The notes beneath the pieces were generated by a model. That model did no database searches. It was not told the DNA's origin and worked only from the letters and a program-made list of their open reading frames with translations. A DNA stretch of 64,000 nucleotides from Symbiodinium sp. CCMP2592 (lineage: Eukaryota; Sar; Dinophyceae; Suessiales; Symbiodiniaceae): positions 479,128 to 543,127 of the forward strand of contig CAJNDT010004979.1 of the NCBI GenBank assembly GCA_905221615.1, in the 5' to 3' direction. A program made the translations under genes and the position numbers. Position 1 is the stretch's first letter. Every line of letters starts with the position of its first letter. Shown here piece by piece: positions 1-13,039 of the stretch.

Positions 1-2840
1 CTCCAAAAAGTAAAATTTCACATTCAACGAGCGGGTATCGAACGCAGTGGGTCCCTTTTTGCCCGCCCGCGAAATGTTTTCATCAGAACCGCGGGCTTGA
101 TGCGTCTTTTCAACCCCGACACCTTTTTTGCTGGGGCCAACAGAAAATCGAAATCTTCCTTTGGCTTCGGGTCAACGGTATAAACATTTTTTTTTTGTGA
201 ATCTTCGAACCCCCGAAAATTTTTTTGGAGCTTCCAACATCCCTTGTTGGGCCCGATGCAGAAACAGCATCGCCAACACGAGAAAACAGCACAAGCTGAA
301 GTCGCTTTCGAAATGGATCTGAACAAGGGCCATAAAAATTTTCCGCAATAACGAAACACTGCAAAACTCTTGACTCCGGAGGTTCTAGCAATGTTGCAAA
401 AGTGTTTACGGCTTCGTTTGCACACACTACTTTTTGGCCCAGTAGGAGGCTGCGGGTGCCCGAGACACCAAACCATTTTGATTTTTCACTTCTGGTAGTA
501 TTAAGTTTTAGGACTCCCAAGGCCTGCAAAGAGACAGGTGTACCAAATGCCGGCAAGCGCAGTATTTTCTAGCCTTCATGTGTTCAAACCATGAACCCCC
601 CTGTAAAACCAATGCTGCGAAAGTGCTCCGAGGCCAGACCCCAATAACCATGGGCAAACTACGTGCATGCAACGTAGGGTCGCTATGCGCTCCGAACCTC
701 CGGGGTTTGCAGGCTTTTGCTATTATGCTTGGGCATGTGTGCCCGGGCCTGCCAGCGGATTCCAAGGCACCCTTGGCCAAAAGTGGCCCGCGCTGCAGGA
801 AACTGGAAGTCCAGGACATCTGGCACCATCTGCAACTCAGTGGAAAAGCAGGGCAGCAGCGGCAGAATGACTCAGCAATTGCCCATGGCTCGGGAAGGCA
901 AGGCACCAAGACTGCAGGGCCACGGCCAGGCAGATGTTGCAGAGTGCAGCCCCAATAGGAGACCTCCCATCCTTAAAGCCATGGGCGTAAGTAACTCAAG
1001 CAAAGGATGCTGCCGCATCGGAAGAAACTGCGCCCAAGCAGCGGGTATGTGCCAGATTACCAATCGTCTCCTCGCCATAATCGGCTGTTCCCAGCACGAT
1101 GAAGGCGGCACTGGACTCCATGGCACTCTGGCCTTAGACATTGCTGCATGCCTCAGCTCCTATTGACATGTAATATCAGCTGACAATGCTTTCCTGCTGT
1201 GTGTCCCGGATGTTGGAACCGGGCGAGTGTCTATCAGGTGAAGATAGACCTTCAGCAGTACTGCTGGCACTCGTGTCTTGCGAGGAAGCAACACAACTCG
1301 GTCGCCATTAGTATGCACAAATCGAACTTGTTCTGAAAACATGCATGGATGCCTTCCTGAAATTTGATATCGCTTTGCCCATCCTGCATGGGAAATTTCA
1401 CAACGCAAACATCCTTGCATCATTTGTAAAACAATGTTAAAAACATCAATCATACCATCAAATCTAGATAAGGTGACCCCGCTCTAATATTCAAGCAATG
1501 TTTTCACACCATGTTGGATCTGCGGACGATGCGACCAAACGATGGGGCCGAAACTACTTTTAGGTTGTAAGCGTTGGAAAGCAAACTCCCCCAATCTTGC
1601 GTAGGTGGTACCGTACGGTGAAAGCGAAACAGTCAGTAGGCCACTGCCTTCAAGCTTTATTGAAAACAAGGCAGAAGGTTGAAAAACCTCCGTGGGCAAC
1701 AGCGAGGTCAGGCTGTTGAGTTGAAAACCGAACGCACAAAAACTGTGAGCATTGAATTGATCCAACAAAGCAAGTTAGAATGACTGTTATTGGGCTTTGG
1801 CTGGGGTCAAGATTTCTTGCTTTTCAACACGGGGACCGAGAAATGCGACGGCAACAAACACATTTCAAAGCAGTTCGTCGATCGCAAAACATGACAACCA
1901 CGTCAATGGCAAACATGCAAGCCCAAAAACCATGTGCTTGATCGAAAAATGTGTTTGCTGTGACTGAATCGCAGAAAACGAACACCAACACGTGGGGCTC
2001 TTCACGAACCATCTTGAAACAAAGCCCTACTGCACGGATCCCATTAAACCTTTCGATCATTCCCAAACTCGTGCACTTTGAAAGCGTTGGAGCTGTAATC
2101 CTAAGTGACATTAGAGGATAAACATGTGCATATACTGTGCCTGGTTCTTTCATGTTGATTTAGTTTATTTTCACCAAAAAAAACAAGGCTATAGAAGCCT
2201 TAGGCTTGTTTTTTCCAAGCTGGACGCGTGCCTGTGTGCCCGTCGCCTTGTCGTGTGGCAGTCAGACGTTTATTGGGATGCTGCGACAAGATCATCGCGC
2301 TATATCATCCGCAGCGGATGACGTTTATTTTCTGCTTCGCTTTACACCACTACTGTGTCTGGCTTTCGGGGAATCGGTGTGTCGCAATCTTGAGCCAACT
2401 GCCTAATCTGTTGCTTTTATTTGCGCGCTGAAGCTGGTTGCAAATCTTTACTGGTTCCGGAAGGGAGGAAAGCAGGAGGCTGGTAGTGCTAAGCCGCGAA
2501 CCGTCACCGACAGCTTGGAGTGTCTCTGCAAGACACCCCGTGGGGCCGTAGCACTAAGTGGCTGCATGATTGATAGCTGTTTTAGCATTGGATCGCGACG
2601 AGAATTGTATGTAGATTAAAGATTACCATGCTACTGACGACTTTTTGTCCCATGGGTGCCCATCTGCGCGTTGGGCCCCCACGCAATCAAGGCCCGTGGT
2701 GGAGTTGTCCAATCCTTTTATTTTGTTTGTTCATTGCTTCATTTATTTAATCTGCCAAAGTCTGCGTGGATGTGAATCTTTCTGTACGGTCTTTTGTTTC
2801 AATGTAAACATGCGTGCGCACTCCGCATAGGTGTCTACGC
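1..2840. other. unassigned sequence, no recognisable gene
   Basis: Several short open frames (up to about 150 codons) occur on both strands, but none carries a motif I recognise and their amino acid composition looks non-coding. The stretch has neither the simple-sequence character of the region to its right nor obvious duplicated segments. It may be intergenic or intronic. Confidence 0.5.
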
Positions 2841-2844
2841 GGGT

Positions 2845-3684
2845 TGTGTGTGTGTGTGTGCGTGTGTGTGTGTGTGCGTGCGTGCGTGTGGGTGTGGGTA
2901 TGTTGAGAGCTGTATGCTGTGTGGTGTGTGTTGTGTGTTGTGCTGTGTGTTTGTGTGTTTGCGTGTTGCGTGTTGTGTGTTCTGTGTTGAGTGTGTTGTG
3001 TGTCGTCTGTGTTGTGTGTGTGTTGCGTGTCGTCTGTGTTGTGTGTGTGTGTGTGTGTGTGTTGCGTGTCGTCTGTGTTGCGTGTCTGTGTGTGTGTGTG
3101 TGTGTTGGGTGTTGTGTGTTGTGTGTTGTGAGTTGTGTGTTGTGTGTTATGTGTTTGTGTGTTTGTGTGTTGTGTGTTGTGTGTTGTGTGTTGTGTGTTC
3201 TGTGGTTGTGTGTTGTGTGTGTTGTGTGTGTTGTGTGTGTGTGTGTGTGTTGTGTGTCGTCTGTGTTGCGTGTGTGTGTGTGTGTTGTCTGTTGTCTGTT
3301 GTCTGTTGTGTGTTGTGTATTGTGTGTTGTGTGTTGTGTGTTGTGTGTTGTGTGTTGTGTGTTGTGTGTTGTGTGTTGTGTGTTGTGTGTTGTGTGGTGT
3401 GTGGTGTGTGGTGTGTGGTGTGTGGTGTGTGGTGTGTGTTGTGTTTGTGTGTTGTGTGCTGTGTGTTGTGTGTGTCTGTTGTGTGTCGTCTGTGTTGCGT
3501 GTGTCTGTGTGTCTGTGTGTATGTGTGTCTGTGTGTCTATGTGTCTGTGTGTCTGTGTGTCTGTGTGTCTGTGTGCGTGTCTGTGTGCGTGTTTGTGTGC
3601 GTGTCTGTGCGCGTGTCTGTGTGCGTGTCTGTCTGTCTGTCTGTCTGCCTGGCTGCCTGCCTGTCTGCCTGCCTGCCTGCCTGC

Positions 3685-3727
<43 letters not shown>

Positions 3728-3963
3728 TCTGTCTGTCTGTCTGTCTGTCTGTGTGCCTGTCTGTCTGTGTGCGTGTCTGTCTGTGTGCGTGTCTGTCTGT
3801 GTGCGTGTCTGTCTGTGCGTGTCTGTCTGTCTGTCTGTCTGTCTGTCTGGTCTGTTCTGTTCTGTTCTGTTCTGTCTGTCTGTCTGTCTGTTCTGTTCTG
3901 TTCTGTTCTGTCCTGTCCTGTCCTGTCCTGTCCTGTCCTGTCCTGTCCTGTCCTGTCCTGTCC

Positions 3964-4000
<37 letters not shown>

Positions 4001-4119
4001 GTCTCTGTGTGTGTGTGTGTGTGTGTGTGTGGGTGTGGGTGTGGGGGTGTGGGGGTGCGTGCGCGTGTCTGTCTGTGTGTGTGTCTGTGTGTGTGTGTGT
4101 GTCTGTGTGTGTGTGTGTG
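2845..4119. repeat. mosaic microsatellite block (TG, TGTGTTG, CTGT, CTGG, TTCTG, TCCTG)
   Basis: About 1.27 kb of uninterrupted simple sequence. It starts as (TG)n with TTG interruptions (about 2845-3480), passes into TGTC/TGCG-interrupted TG (3480-3620), then CTGT and CTGC tetramers (3620-3685), CTGG (3685-3726), CTGT again, a TTCTG pentamer run (3850-3905), a TCCTG pentamer run (3905-3966), CTGT (3967-4000), and back to TG. Long open frames of Cys-Val or His-Thr repeats on both strands are artefacts of this composition. Confidence 0.97.
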
Positions 4120-4524
4120 AACCTCCCTAGCACATGGGGGCAGAGGGTTACTCCTACACAGTTGCAGGGGGTTGCAGGGGGGCGGAGGAGGTGTGGAGGG
4201 GCTCCGCCCAACGAAGCTCCCCTCCACACCTCAGGAAAAACGTACCTGCTTTTGTCTGCGCCTGGGCCCCGTCGTGGGCAGCTGGCGGGGCACTCATTTC
4301 GTTCATCTTTCATCTCATTTCGTGCTACGCCATTCTTTTGTGTCTGGCGTAGCAAGGGGCTTAAACCTTATAATCATTTCATTCCTTTTTGTTTTCGTAT
4401 GCCATTCCTTCGGTCTGGCATACTTGGCACCAAACCCTTCATTTCATTCTCGTACAACATGTGCAACATGTCTCTATCTCTTTGCCTCTCTGCACTCGTG
4501 CTCTTGGCCGAATCCATCAGTGTG
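4117..4524. repeat. dispersed direct repeat, copy 1
   Basis: A ~408-bp non-simple segment beginning right at the end of the TG block (GTGTGAACCTCCCTAGCAC) and ending in CCGAATCCATCAGTGTG. It recurs at 4981-5366 with more than 90 percent identity by eye, apart from a few indels near 4300-4380. Both copies start at a TG tract and copy 2 also ends in one. Confidence 0.92.
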
Positions 4525-4980
4525 ATCCAGCGTGGGTCATGAGACTCCAGAGCAACGGCTTTCCGTCATGGCGCCGTGGTGTTCCTCCGAAAGGGAAACC
4601 GGTGATAAACCGGATGTTCAGCCTTCGTTCAGACCGTTCAGATCTCCCGATGCTTCTTATGATTACTTTCTCTCTCTCTGATGCTCGCATGTGAATCTGA
4701 CATGAGCGCAGGTGCAGTAACCGGCGTCTGGTGCAGGAACTGGCCGCTAGTGCACAGGACTACCTCGCTAGTCTGTCCCCTATTCGATCGTTCCTTTATT
4801 CCTCAGGGAACGCAAGGGCATGCGCAACTGACATGAGTGCAGATGCAGTAACCTTCGGCTAATGCAAGTGGTTGCAGCTTCCTCCGGGAAGTAATCGGCC
4901 TCTCGCTTGCCTTCTCAACGTCTTCTCTCACGACAACCAGACACTGACCACTTACATTGCCCCAACTGGGGCTGTGTGTG
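4525..4980. other. unique spacer between the two direct repeats
   Basis: About 455 bp with no gene. A small internal duplication (CTGACATGAGYGCAGRTGCA) appears near 4697 and 4829. Confidence 0.5.
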
Positions 4981-5361
4981 TGTGTGAACCTCCCTAGCAC
5001 ATGGGGGCAGAGGGTCACTCCTACACAGTTGCAGGGGGTTGCAGGGGGGCGGAGGAGGTGTGGAGGGGCTCCGCCCAACGAAGCTCCCCTCCACACCTCA
5101 GGAAAAACGTACCTGCTTTTGTCTGCGCCTGGGCCCCGTCGTGGGCAGCTGGCGGGGCACTCATTTCTCTTTTGTGTCTGGCGTGGCAACGGGCTTAAAC
5201 CTTACCCCTGACGGATCATTTCATTCCTTTTTGTTTTCGTATGCCATTCCTTCGGTCTGGCATACTTGGCACCAAAACCTTCATTTCATTCTCGTACAAC
5301 ATGTGCAACATGTCTCTATCTCTTTGCCTCTCTGCACTCGTGCTCTTGGCCGAATCCATCA

Positions 5362-5366
<5 letters not shown>
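4981..5366. repeat. dispersed direct repeat, copy 2
   Basis: Second copy of the 4117-4524 segment, slightly shorter (~386 bp). It lacks part of the segment around 4310-4340 of copy 1 and has a different short insert near 5205-5215. It runs directly into a new TG tract at the CATCAGTGTG end. Confidence 0.92.
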
Positions 5367-5655
<289 letters not shown>

Positions 5656-5814
5656 TCTGTGTTCCTATCTGTTCGCACGGGCACTTGCTTGGGACCCCTT
5701 CTCCACCCCCCCTTCCACCCTCCTACCCATCCACACTCCTCACTCTGGCATCTGTATAGAAGCTGCTGTTACGGTCGCAACCGGCGGCAAAGCACAGGGC
5801 GTACATGTTGTCGT

Positions 5815-6870
5815 CGGCTCTAGTTCCAGCTCCACCTCTAGCTCTAGTTGTAGTTGTAGCTTTCTCCCTAGCTCTAGCTCTAGTTCCAGCTTCCAGCTCT
5901 AGCTCTAGTTGTAGCTCTCTCCCGAGCTCTAGCTCTAGCTCCAGCTCTAGTTGTAGCTCTTTCCCGAGCTCTAGTTCTAGCTCCTGCTCCAGATCTAGTT
6001 GTAGCTTTCTCCCGAGCTCTAGCTCCAGCTCTAGTTATAACTCTCTCCCGCGCTCTAGCTCCTGCTCCGGCTCTAGCTCCAGCTCTCGCTCTAGTTGTAA
6101 CTTTCTCCCGAGCTCTAGCTCCAGCTCCTGCTCCAGCTCTATATAGTTGTAGCTCTCTCGAGCTCTCGCCCACCTCTCCAGCTCCAGCGCTAGTTGTAGC
6201 TCTCTCCCGAGGTCTAGCTCTAGCTCTAGTTGTAGCTCTGTCCCGAGCTCTAGTTCAAGCTCGAGCTCTAGTTGTAGCTCTCTCCCGAGGTCTAGCTCTA
6301 GCTGTCTCCCGAGCTCTAGCTCTAGTTGTAGCTCTTTCCCTGGCTCTGGCTCTAGCCCCAGCTGTAGCTCTAGGTGTAGCCCTCTCCCGAGCTCTAGCTC
6401 CAGCTCTAGCTCTAGTTGTAGTTCTTTCCCAAGCTCCAGCTCTAGCTCCAGCTGTAGCTCTCTCCCGAGCTCTAGCTCCAGCTCCTGCTCCAGCTCTAGC
6501 TCTAGCTCTAGTTGTAGCTCTCTCCTCTCTCCTTGGCTCTAAGCTCTAGCTCTAGTTGTAGCTCTTTCCTTGGCTCTGACTAGCTCCAGCTTTAGCTCCA
6601 GCTGTAGCTCTAGTTGCAGCTCTCTCCCTAGCTCTAACTCTAGCTCTAATTAATTCCAGCTCCTGCTCCAGCTCTACTTGTAGCTCTCTCCCCAGCTCTA
6701 GCTCCAGCTCCAACTCTACTCGTAGCTCTCGCTCTAGCTGTAGCTCTAGTTCCAGCTCCTGCCCCAGCCCCAGCTTTAGTTGTAGCTTTCTCCTTAGCTC
6801 CAGCTCCTGCTCCAGCTCTAGCTTCAGCTCCAGGCTTTAGCTCTAGTTGTAGCTCTTTCGCCAGCTCCAG
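5815..6870. repeat. AGCTCY/TAGCTC hexamer-derived array
   Basis: About 1.05 kb built from AGCTCT, AGCTCC and AGTTGT hexamers with periodic TCTCCCGAGCTC inserts. The short Ser-rich and Arg-rich frames across it simply read the hexamer. AGCT is self-complementary, so each unit is a small palindrome. Confidence 0.93.
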
Positions 6871-6989
6871 TTGGGTTTGTCTAAAAACCCCGCGTGGTTG
6901 ATTTATGTAAGCACTTGCCCGTGGTGTTCGCGATGATGCTTTGGACTTGTAAAACGATAAGGAGGAACAAAAACGATAACGTCATTTTG

Positions 6990-8252
6990 CACAACAAGCG
7001 AGCACAATCCAGCAAGGAGCCGAAACGAGGCATTTCCAGTACTAAAGTTGTACTACAAGCCAGCACAATCCAGCCAGGAGCCGAAACGAGGCATTTCCAG
7101 TACTAAAGTTGTACTACAAGCGAGCACAATCCAGCCAGGAGCCGAACGAGGCATTTCCAGTACTAAAGTTGTACTACAAGCGAGCACAATCCAGCCAGGA
7201 GCCGAAACGAGGCATTTCCAGTACTAAAGTTGTACTACAAGAGAGCACAATCCAGCCAGGAGCCGAAACGAGGCATTTCCAGTACTAAAGTCATTTCCAG
7301 TACTAGAATTTCCAGTAAAGTTGTATACAAGCGAGCAGAGCCGAACGCATCCGGTAGTCCAAGCGAGCACAATCCAGAAGGAGCCGAAACGAGGCATTTC
7401 CAGTACTAAAGTTGTACTACAAGCGAGCACAATCCAGCCAGGAGCCGAAACGAGGCATTTCCAGTACTTAAGTTGTGCTACAAGCGAGCACAATCCAGCC
7501 AGGAGCCGAAACGAGGCATTTCCGGTACTAAAGTTGTACTACAAGCGAGCACAATCCAGCCAGGAGCCGCAACGAGGCATTTCCAGAACTAAAGTTGTAC
7601 TAAAAGCGAGCACAATCCAGCCAAGAGCCGAAACGAGGCATTTCCGGTACTAAAGTTGTGCTACAAGCGAGCACAATCCAGCCAGGAGCCGAAACGAGGC
7701 ATTTCCAGTACTAAAGTTGTACTACAACCAAGCACAATCCAGCCAGGAACCGAAACGAGGCATTTCCAGTACTAAAGTTGTACTACAAGCGAGCACAATC
7801 CAGCCAGGAGCCGAAACGAGGCATTTCCAGTACTAAAGTTGTACTACAAGCGAGCACAATCCAGCCAGGAGCCGAAACGAGGCATTTCCAGTACTAAAGT
7901 TGTGCTACAAGCGAGCACAATCCAGCCAGGAGCCGAAACGAGGCATTTCCGGTACTAAAGTTGTACTACAAGCGAGCACAATCCAGCCAGGAGCCGAAAC
8001 GAGGCATTTCCAGTACTAAAGTTGTGCTACAAGCGAGCACAATCCAGCCAGGAGCCGAAACGAGGCATTTCCGGTACTAAAGTTGTACTACAAGCGAGCA
8101 CAATCCAGCCAGGAGCCGCAACGAGGCATTTCCAGAACTAAAGTTGTACTACAAGCGAGCACAATCCAGCCAGGAGCCGCAACGAGGCATTTCCAGTACT
8201 AAAGTTGTACTACAAGCGAGCACAATCCAGCCAGGAGCCGAAACGAGGCATT
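6990..8252. repeat. minisatellite with ~61-bp unit, about 20 copies
   Basis: Unit core: CGAGCACAATCCAGCCAGGA, then GCCGAAACGAGGCATTTCC, then AGTACTAAAGTTGTACTACA. Spacing between successive GCGAGCACAATCC starts is 60-62 bp. Copies differ by scattered substitutions, and one disrupted region lies at 7285-7370. Because 61 is not a multiple of 3, no long frame stays open. Confidence 0.95.
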
Positions 8253-9470
8253 GAGAGGAGAGGATTTTAGTCGCGGGAGACTCTTCACAAGAGCAGGACC
8301 CCTTTAGCGCGCGCAGGAGAGGATTTTAGTCGCGGAAGACTCTTCGTAAGAGCAGGACCCCTTTAGCGCGCGCATGATCCAACAAGAGCCCTCCAAGAGC
8401 CTCCGAGAGCCTTCCGAGGAGAGGATTTTAGTCGCGGAAGACTCTTGGTAAGAGCAGGACCCCTTTAGCGCGCGCCTGATCCCACAAGAGCCTTCCAAGA
8501 GCCTGCGAGAGCCTTCGGAGGAGAGGATTTTCGTCGCGGAAGACTCTCCGTAAGAGCAGGACCCCTTTAGCGCGCGCCTGATCCCACAAGAGCCCTCCAA
8601 GAGCCTCCGAGAGCCCTCGGAGGAGAGGATTTTAGTCGCGGAAGATTCTTCGTAAGTGCAGGACCCCTTTAGCGCGCGCATGATCCGACAAGAGCCCTCC
8701 AAGAGCTTCCGAGAGCCCTCCGAGGAGAGGATTTTAGTCGCGGAAGACTCTTCGTAAGAGCAGGACCCCTTTAGCGCGCGCCTGATCCCACAAGAGCCCT
8801 CCAAGAGCCTCCGAGAGCCCTCGGAGGAGAGGATTTTAGTCGCGGAAGACTCTTCCCGAGAGCAGGACCCCTTTAGCGCGCGCATGATCCCACAAGAGCC
8901 CTCCAAGAGCCTCCGAGAGCCCTCCGAGGAGAGGATTTTAGTCGCGGAAGACTCTTCGTAAGAGCAGGACCCCTTTAGCGCGCGCCTGATCCCACAAGAG
9001 CCCTCCAAGAGCCTCCGAGAGCCCTCCGAGGAGAGGATTTTAGTCGCGGAAGACTCTTCGTAAGAGCAGGACCCCTTTAGCGCGCGCCTGATCCCACAAG
9101 AGCCCTCCAAGAGCCTCCGAGAGCCCTCCGAGGAGAGGATTTTAGTCGCGGAAGACTCTCCGTAAGAGCAGGACCCCTTTAGCGCGCGCCTGATCCCACA
9201 AGAGCCCTCCAAGAGCCTCCGAGAGCCTTCCGAGGAGAGGATTTTAGTTGCGGAAGACTCTTCCTAAGTGCAGGACCCCTTTAGCGCGCGCATGATCCAA
9301 CAAGAGCCCTCCAAGAGCCTCCGAGAGCCCTCGGAGGAGCCCTCCAAGAGTCGCGGGAGACTCTTCCTAAGTGCAGGACCCCTTTAGCGCGCGCCTGATC
9401 CCACAAGAGCCCTGCAAGAGCCTCCGAGAGCCCTCAGAGGAGAGAATTTCAGTCGCGGGAGACTCTTCCT
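8252..9470. repeat. minisatellite with 102-bp unit, about 11-12 copies
   Basis: Unit starts GAGGAGAGGATTTTAGTCGC, includes CAGGACCCCTTTAGCGCGCG and ends in CTCCGAGAGCCCTCC; successive starts are about 102 bp apart. The array abuts the 61-bp array within a few bases at 8250. Since 102 is divisible by 3, the minus strand stays open for 302 codons (8304-9212), giving a repeated 34-residue unit containing SSATKILSSEGSRRLLEGSC. I see no evidence that it is translated. Confidence 0.95.
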
Positions 9471-9690
9471 GTGTGTGTGTGTTGTGTTGTGTGTGTGTTG
9501 TGTTGTGGGTGTTGTGTTGTGTGTGTTGTGTTGTGTGTGTGTGTGTGTTGTGTGTGTGTGTGTGTGTGTGTGTGTGTCTGTGTGTGTGTGTGCGTGTGTG
9601 TTGTGTTGTGTGTGTGTGTTGTGTTGTGTGTGTGGTGGTGTGTTGTGAGTGTTGTGTGTGTTGTGCGTGCGGGGGGGGGGGGGAGGAGCG
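9467..9690. repeat. TG/TTG microsatellite ending in a G-run
   Basis: TGTGTTG-type repeat from 9470 to 9668, followed by a run of about 13 G (9671-9683). It abuts the end of the 102-bp minisatellite. Confidence 0.95.
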
Positions 9691-9699
9691 CACGCGGGG

Positions 9700-12600
9700 G
9701 CCGGGGCGGTGCAGCGCAAAAATAAAAACCCCACAGTGATGTGGGGAAGAAAGAAGGCAAAAGTGGAATTTGATGAATGTGTGACAAATGATCACGCGCA
9801 ATGACAGGTTGATGGCCGAATGTTGGATGTTGTTTAAATTGATGTTTTCCGACGTGTTACGTGTTGTTGCATGTTGATCGAGTTCATTTTCAGGACTTTT
9901 TGTCCAGGGCTAAGTTTTTCAGCTTTTCAAAAGGGGTGTTGGAGAGTGTCTTTCACGGATACAGTGGAACTGGAGACGAAATTTGGTCAGGTGAATAAGT
10001 TTGATCGTCCAGAGTTGCGAATTTTGGCAAAAATTGTGTTTCAGCGGATTAAATTCGAGGTCGGAATTGCTGAGGTCCCAAAGCAAATAGGGCGGACAAA
10101 TTCGAAAGCATGCAAGATTTGGAGCCAGCAGAAATCTTGAAACGCATTTGCGCAGAACACCAGGTGGAGAAACATTGTTGACGACGATGGAGTGTTTTTC
10201 CAGACACCGATCTTCTTCCAAGAGGCTTGAAGTGTTCATGGCTGTCGGCACAGTGCGATGCTGACGATTTTTGATTCGATGATGCAATGATGAATGTGCG
10301 CAGTGTCGGACGCTCCGAAAATTGCCTTGCAGATTGGTTGGCTCCTGTTTGTGTGACACTGGCAGATTTGGGTCGCCTCGCTTGTAGCTGTCAGGGTAAA
10401 AATTGGAAGCTGTCAAGATGTTTTGACGAGAGCATGCAAATTGACACAGTGTTCGATGGTTGTCATCATGCACCTATGACGAGTTTGTATGAGTCTTCCA
10501 TGTTTCAAGCACTTTGAAGAATTATTTGTTTCCCGAGCCGAGCACCGGGATTGGAGCTGGATTGCCACGACTAGAGCTGAAACTGTGTGGTTGAGCTTTG
10601 AATTTTGCATGTTTGTCGTCGTATCTTCGCAAAGCTGTAATCCTCAATGTCGCCAATGAAAACACACCAATACAGCAACATAGTGGTGGAACAATCGCGG
10701 TAAGCGTAGCGCTGTTGCAAGTAGTCAAGCTAATCAACCTTGTGTGGAGGGTTTGTAGTTGCCTGCTCCCGCATAGAACACTGCATACAGTGTGCACACT
10801 TGTTTTTGGCGCGTTTTTGTGCTTGGCAGCCCGAGCCACGCATCCAGGCAGGTCGTTCTCATGAATGGACGAAGGTTAAAGTTTACCAGAAAGAGCAAAT
10901 GCACTCACGGCAAAGGAGGCAAAAGGATTGCCCAGCTTCAATACTGTAGCTCTTTGACCGCACTGGCCAACATTCGTATGCCGACATTCATTCCCACTGC
11001 CATGTTGTTGAACGAAAAGCGCACATGCATACGAACAATTTCATCAAGCCATGGCGATTCCGGATGAGCCTGATAGTGGCTCATTCATTTTGCAGGGGCA
11101 TGGCAAGTCGTCTGCTCAGTGCTTGTTTCAACATTTATGCAGGGTAAGCTTGCGAACAATGTGGACGTGGTGACCAGGTTGGGGCCAATAGTGGGAGCTT
11201 CCGATGTGAGAATCGCCATGAGCTGAGACAGTAGAACACTTGGTCGTGTTGACGCCGCTGTTTAGCAGGGATTCTGCTGGCAATTATCTGTGCTGCTCCG
11301 GCATCGTCGGGGTTGAGCTCCGATGCTAAGGGAGTCGTCTCCACACTTCGGGATGTCCAGGCCAAGTGACATGCAAGTTGCGTTTCGCTGCAACTGGGTT
11401 TGGCGAACAGCACATGCCGAAGGTTGCCTCGCGGGTATGCTCAATGGTGTTGTGGGTCTCACAGTTCATGCCATGCACGATTGGTTCCATTGACAGGATC
11501 AGCTTCTGCACTGGTTGGAATGGCAACAAGCTTACTCCCACTATTCTGTCGTTGTATCCCGTCGGCTGCAGGATCACATTGTTGTGCTCAGGTTCAGGCT
11601 GATTGGCTTTGCGCACATGTTTTTGTATTTTGACGATCCCGAGCACGATGAGGCTCTGGGAAAGTCTATTACATATAGGATTCGCTTCCTTATGTTGCGA
11701 AGGCAGCGATTCAGGACTGCACGGCAACATATTCCGGGGACTTCCTGAGCTGTGCCCGGTGACTCGGCTGTGCAACCCGCAGTGTGTTCCGTCGCTGTTC
11801 GCATCGGCCTTGCCTGCATGCACACAGGAATGGCCAGCAACTGCAAGAAGAGTGGCAGAACCTCAGGATGCCCGCCGGTGACACTGCATCCTTCATGTTG
11901 TGCCGAACCTGCTTGAGCAAGTTGAATGATGCACAAAGGATTTACGGTGCACCTCGTGCCTCTCCGTTGCTTTTGGGTTCAAGGAGTGCAGCACTCTTCA
12001 ACAGAGTCGCTGCAAAGGGTGCTTTGTTTCGGGGACAGTACTCGAAACTCTTTCAGCTGTTGCAGTGGCGCTGGACTCAAGACTGCAATGCCCAAAGAAG
12101 CCGAGCTTGTTGCACTCGGTGTCTGAGGCCTTTGCCACGCCTACTTTGTTGCAACCATGGGAGGCTGTCATGTTTGCGTTGCCGGTTCTGGTTCGAGAAG
12201 AAAGTTAAATTAACAGTTAGCACGAATCGCCAAGCCCTTTACGTTGTTGTGTTCGTGGAGTGTGAGGTGCAAGCTCCTACATTGCGATGCTCTGCATCGC
12301 GGGTTTCCTGGGTGCCACATGGACAGCATCGAAAGTGTCCAGGCGATGCCCTCAATGCTGCTGGTGTGGAGAGAGATCCATTAAGCAAAGAACAGCTTCA
12401 GGTTGCTCGGTGTCTCTGACATCGTTCTGGTAATCACCACCGGCGTGATCTTGGGACCAGAGCGACCTTGCCTGGTTTGATGAGTGCAAGTGAACCTGTA
12501 TCGCAGCATGAGTGTGCCGATGGCAAAGCACTGCACTTGCCCTTGTCAGTATCCTGGGCCTTGTCGCCAAAGAGTACTCCGTGTGCTCCGAAGCTAGGCC

Positions 12601-12900
12601 AGTGAGCTTCAGACTCGGAAGAACTGGTGCAGGGTCGTTGCTTCCAGGCATGCAGACTGCAGCACCATCGAGGACGTGACATACAAGGCTTTCGAGTTCG
12701 TCCTGTTCAAGCTGCTGATCTCGTTTTTTGCTCTCTCTTCTTTCTGTGCTTGCGCTCAGATGGCGAACAACATGCCACTCGGACAGGCCCGCGAAATGCA
12801 TGCAGAATTGTGCTTGGCGTAAATCCTCGAAAGGCCCTGGGAAGGATCCAAAACATGGATGCTTGCGATCCCGCAGAGTGCGCCACCATCACATCGCTTG
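9700..12900. other. unassigned, scattered open frames
   Basis: Frames such as 9871-10140 (+), 10792-11067 (+) and 11784-12419 (+) are open for 80-210 codons, but I recognise no domain in them. Given the intron density of the genes downstream, some could contain small exons that cannot be called without an alignment. Confidence 0.4.
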
Positions 12901-13039
12901 TCCTTTTCGTGAGACCCTACCCATCCTGCCAGTTACCACCACGATGATCACGGAAGTATCGGTGACGGACACGGCCACAAGCTCAGGGTTGCAGTCCATT
13001 TTTGGTTTCCTAGGGCTAGGCGGACTCACAGAACATGAG

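Noticed and set aside
2743..4542. Very long open frames (up to 582 codons) on both strands
   Set aside because: They are Cys-Val or His-Thr repeats generated by the TG/CTGT microsatellite; both strands and several frames are open together.
6990..9470. CRISPR array
   Set aside because: Units are contiguous minisatellite repeats without unique spacers, in a eukaryotic context.
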